Of a DNA stretch of 64,000 nt, positions 59,146 through 64,000 are shown piece by piece. The stretch lies in assembly GCA_029851415.1 (NCBI GenBank), contig CM056744.1, positions 97,621,338 through 97,685,337 on the forward strand, in the 5' to 3' direction. The position numbers and the translations under genes are program-made. The notes under the pieces were generated by a model. It was not told the DNA's origin. It made no database searches and worked only from the letters and a program-made list of their open reading frames with translations. Source of the DNA: Eretmocerus hayati. Lineage: Eukaryota > Arthropoda > Insecta > Hymenoptera > Aphelinidae. Position 1 is the stretch's first letter; each line of letters opens with the position of its first letter.

Positions 59146-60540
59146 CATTTCATTTGGACTCCGCGAGAAGCAGACCAGAGATATCCCGATCTCGCGAAAA
59201 ATTCGTGCAATCTTATGAAAATAGGCTTTTTATACATGGGGATATCAACTCAAGGACACCATCTCGGAAATTTACAAAAAAATTGTCATTTACTCAAATT
59301 GAGACAGCTCAGTTCCGTCTCAGTGAAATCAGAAGTAATTCAGCTCATTTAGTTGGCCTTGGAGGAAATTCTTCAAACTACGCTGAGTTGCATTGAAAAA
59401 ATTGAGATGGGCTACTGAAATAGCGAGAAAAAAAACAGTGGGGACAAATGAGATACACTCACCTTACTCAGTTTGATGTGATCATCCTCAGAAATGTAAA
59501 ACAATACTGCGTTTTGAAAAGGCTACTTTGAATATTGGCCTTCGATGAGACGTTTTTTTTAAATACACATGAATTTTATGAATATTCATCTGAATCTATT
59601 TGTGCATTTATCCCAAGTTTTAGCCACTATGTGTGAAAAATGATTATCTTACAGGTTCATGAGGGAATGAATAAGGACTATTGTTATAGATTGAACGAAT
59701 GATCGATCTCGAAAATCATCGCTATCAAAAAACTTCACTCAAATAAATCTGCATTGTTACCTTGCTCGGCTATCTCATTGGATTCGATTTATTACAGCAT
59801 CGTTCATTTTTAGAAAATTTAGTTGTATGTCAATATTATAGTTTATGATCGAAACATTTTCTATAATACCATGACTCGTTTAATCATTTGAATCCTGATG
59901 TCAAAAAGTGTAAGATATAATAAATAAGTGAAATCCGACAAGCCCTTGGAGCCAATCATAATCTTAGTACTTTACAACAATAAACTTATTGCTTTATCGC
60001 TGCTTTAAAAAGTGTCCGTCTTATAGTTTGCACGAGTTAAATATTTCTCAGAGAATTTACAATTTTTTTGAGCACAAGAGTCCGATCATCAGTTGAGGAT
60101 GAATTGGTGCCACATCAATTTTTCACAGTGTAATTTGGGGACAAAGCTTTTTTTATTCTGAACAAACTTAAACTCTTCTACAAGATTTTTTGTGATTCGT
60201 TATACAGAAAACAGACAAATCTCTTCTTTCCAGGATATTGTAACTTTTTGAAACTTTTTATTTGATTATGGATGATCAAAGCAAATACAGTAATGTGAGT
60301 TATATAAAACTGATTATAGTGAATTGTGTCTCTTAGTTTGGAAATTTGACGTAAGACTTGTTTGTTTTCCTCTATCAATACCGCAAAGCTATAAGGAGAT
60401 GACACATGTCTTGCAGCACCAGCAACAAACTTTTCTGAGCACATTTTCCATGAATTTTTACCTAAAACTGCTTTCTCGTCGACTTCTATGACAGATTTCT
60501 TTATCAGTGTCGAATGATTGGTCACGTGAGTTCGAATTTA
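59146..60540. other. No gene recognised
   Basis: AT-rich. The 115-codon minus-strand frame 60525-60178 has no recognised domain. Confidence 0.5.
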
Positions 60541-61982
60541 CATACGAGTAGTTCCACGCGAAAGCGACCCACGAAAAAGGGTCATGTCTCAGATTCTTTT
60601 GATAACATTCTTATTCGATTCTATGGTACAAAATATGAACTAAAAACTACCTATGGGATCCCAAAAAAATTTTTTGGCCCCATGGCGAGAATTTTCGAAA
60701 ATGAAGTAAAATACATTTTCTTAAAATTCTAGCAGCTTTTTTGCACTAAAATGCAAATAAGTCGAGTTTGCTCCCAGATAAAGATATGCGGTTTGCAGCA
60801 TTCAAAAGGTCTTTTAAAAACCTATCGAAATCGCTATTGAAAAGTTGTTTTCGAGTTTATGGGCAGCCTGTACGAGCAAAAGTGTGAAAATCACTAAACA
60901 GTGAATTTCTCAGTTGCCTATTTTTTTTAATTTTTGAAAATCACATATTTGATGTAAAATTTTGTGTTCTTTCAGAAAAAAGTGGTCTCAATTTCCTTTT
61001 CCGACGTCTAAGGCCTGTTTCTTCAAATTTTCGCAAACCTATTTTTTAGGCAGTTTGGAATTGTCTGTTTACTGCGCATGCGCAGGAATTTGGACTGTTA
61101 GAACCAATCCCATTGGAAAGCCAAGAAAATTTCCTTCAAAATGATCACTTGACAAAGTCAATTTCATCAATTTGGCTCGGAGCTACAACGTTTGAAAGAC
61201 CACCGAATCTCGATAACCAACAAGAGGTGGATCGGAGACACCGCGACAATAGTAGGAAAATCCGGGCACGATCTCTGGCCCGATGTATCGTTTGCCTATT
61301 GACACACTCGATCTGAAGCTTCATCTTTTGTAGGCTGTAACTCCGAGCCAAATTGATGAAATTGACTTTGCCAAGTGGTCATTTTGAAGGAAATTTTCTT
61401 GGCTTCCCAATAAAATTGGTTCTAACAGTCCAAATTTCTGCGCATGCGCAGTAAACTGACAATTCCAAACTGCCTAAAAAATAGGTTTGCGAAAATTTGA
61501 AGAAACAGGCCTTAGACGTCGGAAAAGGAAATTGGGACCACTTTTTTCTGAAAGAACACAAAATTTTACATCAAATATGTGGTTTTCAAGAATTAAAAAA
61601 AAATAGGCAACTGAGAAATTCACTGTTTAGTGATTTTCACACTTTTGCTTGTACAGGCTGCCCATAAACTCAAAAACAACTTTTCAATAGCGAATTTGAT
61701 AGGTTTTTGAAAGACCTTTTGAATGCCGCAAACCGCATATCTTTATCTGGGAGCAAACTCGACTTATTCGCATTTTAGTGCAAAAAAGTTGCTAGAATTT
61801 TAAGAAAATGTATTTTACTTCATTTTCGAAAATTCTCGCCATGGGGCCAAAAAATTTTTTTAGGACCCCATAGGCAGTGAAAAGTTCATTTTTTGTACCA
61901 TAGAATCGAATAAAAATGTTAACAAAAGGATCTGAGACATGACCCTTTTTCGTGGGTCGCTTTCGCGTGGAACTACTCATAC
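60541..61982. mobile_element. Fold-back element 6 (largest near-perfect palindrome)
   Basis: Left arm about 60541-61198, right arm about 61326-61982, loop about 125 bp. Arms are very similar, with the same blocks in mirror order: AGTTCCACGCGAAAGCGACC, CCCATGGCGAGAATTTTCGA, ACTGCGCATGCGCAG, GGCTCGGAG. Paired frames on the two arms (60962-61144 plus with 61561-61379 minus; 60514-60732 plus with 61980-61792 minus) are repeat artefacts. The loop contains its own stem, CGGGCACGATCTCTGGCCCG. Confidence 0.92.
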
Positions 61983-64000
61983 ACAGATACAGATAATTAG
62001 ATTAATTGGCGTAGATGAGCAAAAGTCAATAAACACAAAATAGTGTAAACAATTTTGACCTTGTCATATCGATTCCGGAATTCTAATCTTTGATAAACGA
62101 CATCTAATTATATCAATTTGTCTAAATTTTTTTTACCACCAATCTGGAAGAGTTAATCATATTTCAAAGCGCAAGCTCATCTATTTGAGAAGATATCTTT
62201 GGAAATACATCAGCTGACTCTTGAATGTGATTCAACATTATTTTCGCAAACACTTGCTGCAGTGATTTTTACGTCACTTGTTTTCGAGCTTATGAAATGA
62301 ATTATAAGATACAAAGAAAATGGAAAAATGGGTTGGATCATGTTGGATATAAGGTCTGCAAGACCGTATTTTGGAATATCTGAATACTTTGACCATTAAG
62401 CATGAGTATTCAAACCTCTAGACGAAGTCATTAATTTGAATCGGCATCTGGATTTTTTAATTTTCTCGTGCATGATTCGCCTTTGTTGCAATTTAAAAAC
62501 ACCTCTATTCAGTTCAAAAATTCTTCGAAATAGCGTCTCATTTTTATAACTTGTGAGGGCAATTAACTATAAAAATCGATTGTAATACTTGAAAATCCCA
62601 TCAAAATTCACGGTCCTTCCCATTATTGCGAGAGATATGTGCAATCCTTTGCGGAGCACACACCAATTGAGCAAAACTTGGCAAATGAGAGGTTCCTTTA
62701 GTTGGGAAATTGGAATGAGTTGATTTCATTCACAAAATCTACATATTCTTTCAACAGATTTCCTATTGTATGCTTGTTTTACAAAATGAATTTCTTTTAA
62801 CTTTCTAGAGTTAAAATTTTTCTGAATCGTGGTGGTATCAGTAACGTATGACGCATTTGTTTTTACAGATAGTGCAATTTGAAAAGTTTTTTGATCGAGC
62901 TTTTTCGTGCGCGAATGAGAATTAAATTACTACACTACGATCTCCAAAACAATCGATAAAAAATAGACGAGTTACGGACGTAGAAGAGGAAAGTCAGAGA
63001 AGTATTTTCTATTTCTTTTTAGATAATCTATTCCCTCTAGAAAATAAAGGTAGAGATGCACAGTTAAAGAGATTAGGATTTGCAGCTATTTGATTAAAAG
63101 TAGTCTGTGAAAGTGAAGCACCTGTGGGCTTTGATTCTAGCCTTGACTCCAAGCTCTTTCATGCGCTTTCATCAGCTTTTTTCTTTGCCATTTCCGGTCG
63201 ATGCTTGTCAACTCTACTCATCGTGAGTTTTGAGCTCGATGTTGTCTTACAGAAAATCTTTGGATAATCACACTTCACTCAAAATCATCAAGATCTTACG
63301 GAGATTTTGTAATTTATCTGAAAAATTTTGTGGTTCATTAGTGATAAAGTATATGGAAACTTTCGAGGAAAGAATATGGCAGTATTCTGAGTCGAAATCT
63401 CAAACAAAATATCGTCAAATTTTGAAAGTTCATATTGCAATAAAGTTTGCACAATGGAGTTGAACGTTGGTTCGTATTGTGGTGAACATTTTTGGATCCT
63501 GTTGTGAAAATCTCCCGATTTAATATTGCACAGCTGCTAAATCGATTGACTTAGCAGTTCACTTGAATTTGGCTAAAAACTCTGCCTATTATCGATTCTC
63601 TTTAGGAGAATTATCACAGCTCAGAAAAGACTCTGGTCAAGATATGTCTTGCATTTGGAAAGTGATGAGAGAGTCTATTTATTATGGTCCAAAGCATTCA
63701 TTTTTGTGTTCAGGATTGTACGGGGAATCCTGTAAGAATCTCTGTTGAAATTTTACGTATTGGAGATCCAGTGGCCAAAGATATTATTTGCGCTGAAAGA
63801 AGGTGGGTTATAGATGATGACAAGGTACGATCTCGAGGTATGATATATGAGAAGAAAAATAGTCTTGAGAGATACGCACGTATGCTTTCGAGAACAAGGA
63901 GAAAACAGATAGAAAAATAAATAAAGCTAATAAAAAAAATAATTTTGCTTTCAAGGGAGATTTCAGAAACATTGCGTCATTTGATTGGACCTTCTGGGGA
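61983..64000. other. No gene recognised
   Basis: AT-rich. Three modest plus-strand frames (63230-63463, 63563-63748, 63684-63920) lie near the right edge with fair protein-like composition, but I recognise no domain and see no decisive splice sites. An exon here cannot be excluded. Confidence 0.45.

Noticed and set aside
1..64000. CRISPR arrays, tRNA genes, bacterial operons
   Set aside because: No regularly spaced identical short repeats, no convincing paired A and B boxes with cloverleaf, and no closely packed long frames. The composition and intron-split gene are eukaryotic.

Overview
This is eukaryotic nuclear DNA, most likely from an arthropod and probably an insect. It is AT-rich and intron-bearing, and it is packed with small TA-flanked DNA transposons, long fold-back elements, a 5S-rRNA-headed SINE and LINE fragments. 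No operons, bacterial genes, CRISPR arrays or recognisable tRNAs were seen. The species cannot be named from the sequence.

The one host gene that can be supported lies on the minus strand at the left side. Three phase-compatible coding exons (16360-16270, 13042-12936 and 7202-7044) join into the complete extracellular hormone-binding domain of a class B1 (secretin-family) G-protein-coupled receptor. All six conserved cysteines and the WDG, CW and WTNYTxC signatures are present. The seven-transmembrane exons were not found and would lie beyond the left edge. The signal-peptide exon is not certain; a weak candidate is at 18541-18395. Introns of about 3.2 and 5.7 kb separate the exons and are largely made of transposable elements.

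The rest (about 18.5-64 kb) has no recognisable protein-coding gene. Its open frames are short, unconserved, and often lie in repeats. Layout by position: a MITE at 336-666; a 1123-1565 repeat; a 5S-SINE at 5043-6758 split by a 1.24-kb TA element; in the 5.7-kb receptor intron a fold-back (7424-8522), a CCGTCAACCGGGGT element (8556-9562), a pogo/Tigger-like remnant (9776-10574) and a tandem duplication (11505-12003); in the 3.2-kb intron a 216-bp MITE (13629-13844) and a second CCGTCA element (14422-15371); 10-bp-periodic arrays (17570-18140, 52449-53140); a GCGTAAAAG stem-loop element (20179-20628, 37771-37980); the TAAGGTAA family (24936, 30246, 41940); a third CCGTAAACCGGGGT element with internal tandem repeats (27383-28335); a LINE reverse-transcriptase scrap (28590-28775); a run of long fold-backs (31145-31908, 33301-33922, 38699-39693, 49397-51228, 60541-61982); and further TIR elements at 38173, 40483, 43359, 46195, 51957, 53598, 56263 and 57927. 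A second 5S-SINE is at 58698-59145.

Within the window the repeats date each other. The uninterrupted SINE copy shows exactly where and with what target duplication the 1.24-kb element entered the other copy. The main novelty candidates are the set of non-autonomous families, the 5S-headed SINE and the unusual density of 0.6-1.8-kb near-palindromes, which if transcribed would make long hairpin RNAs.
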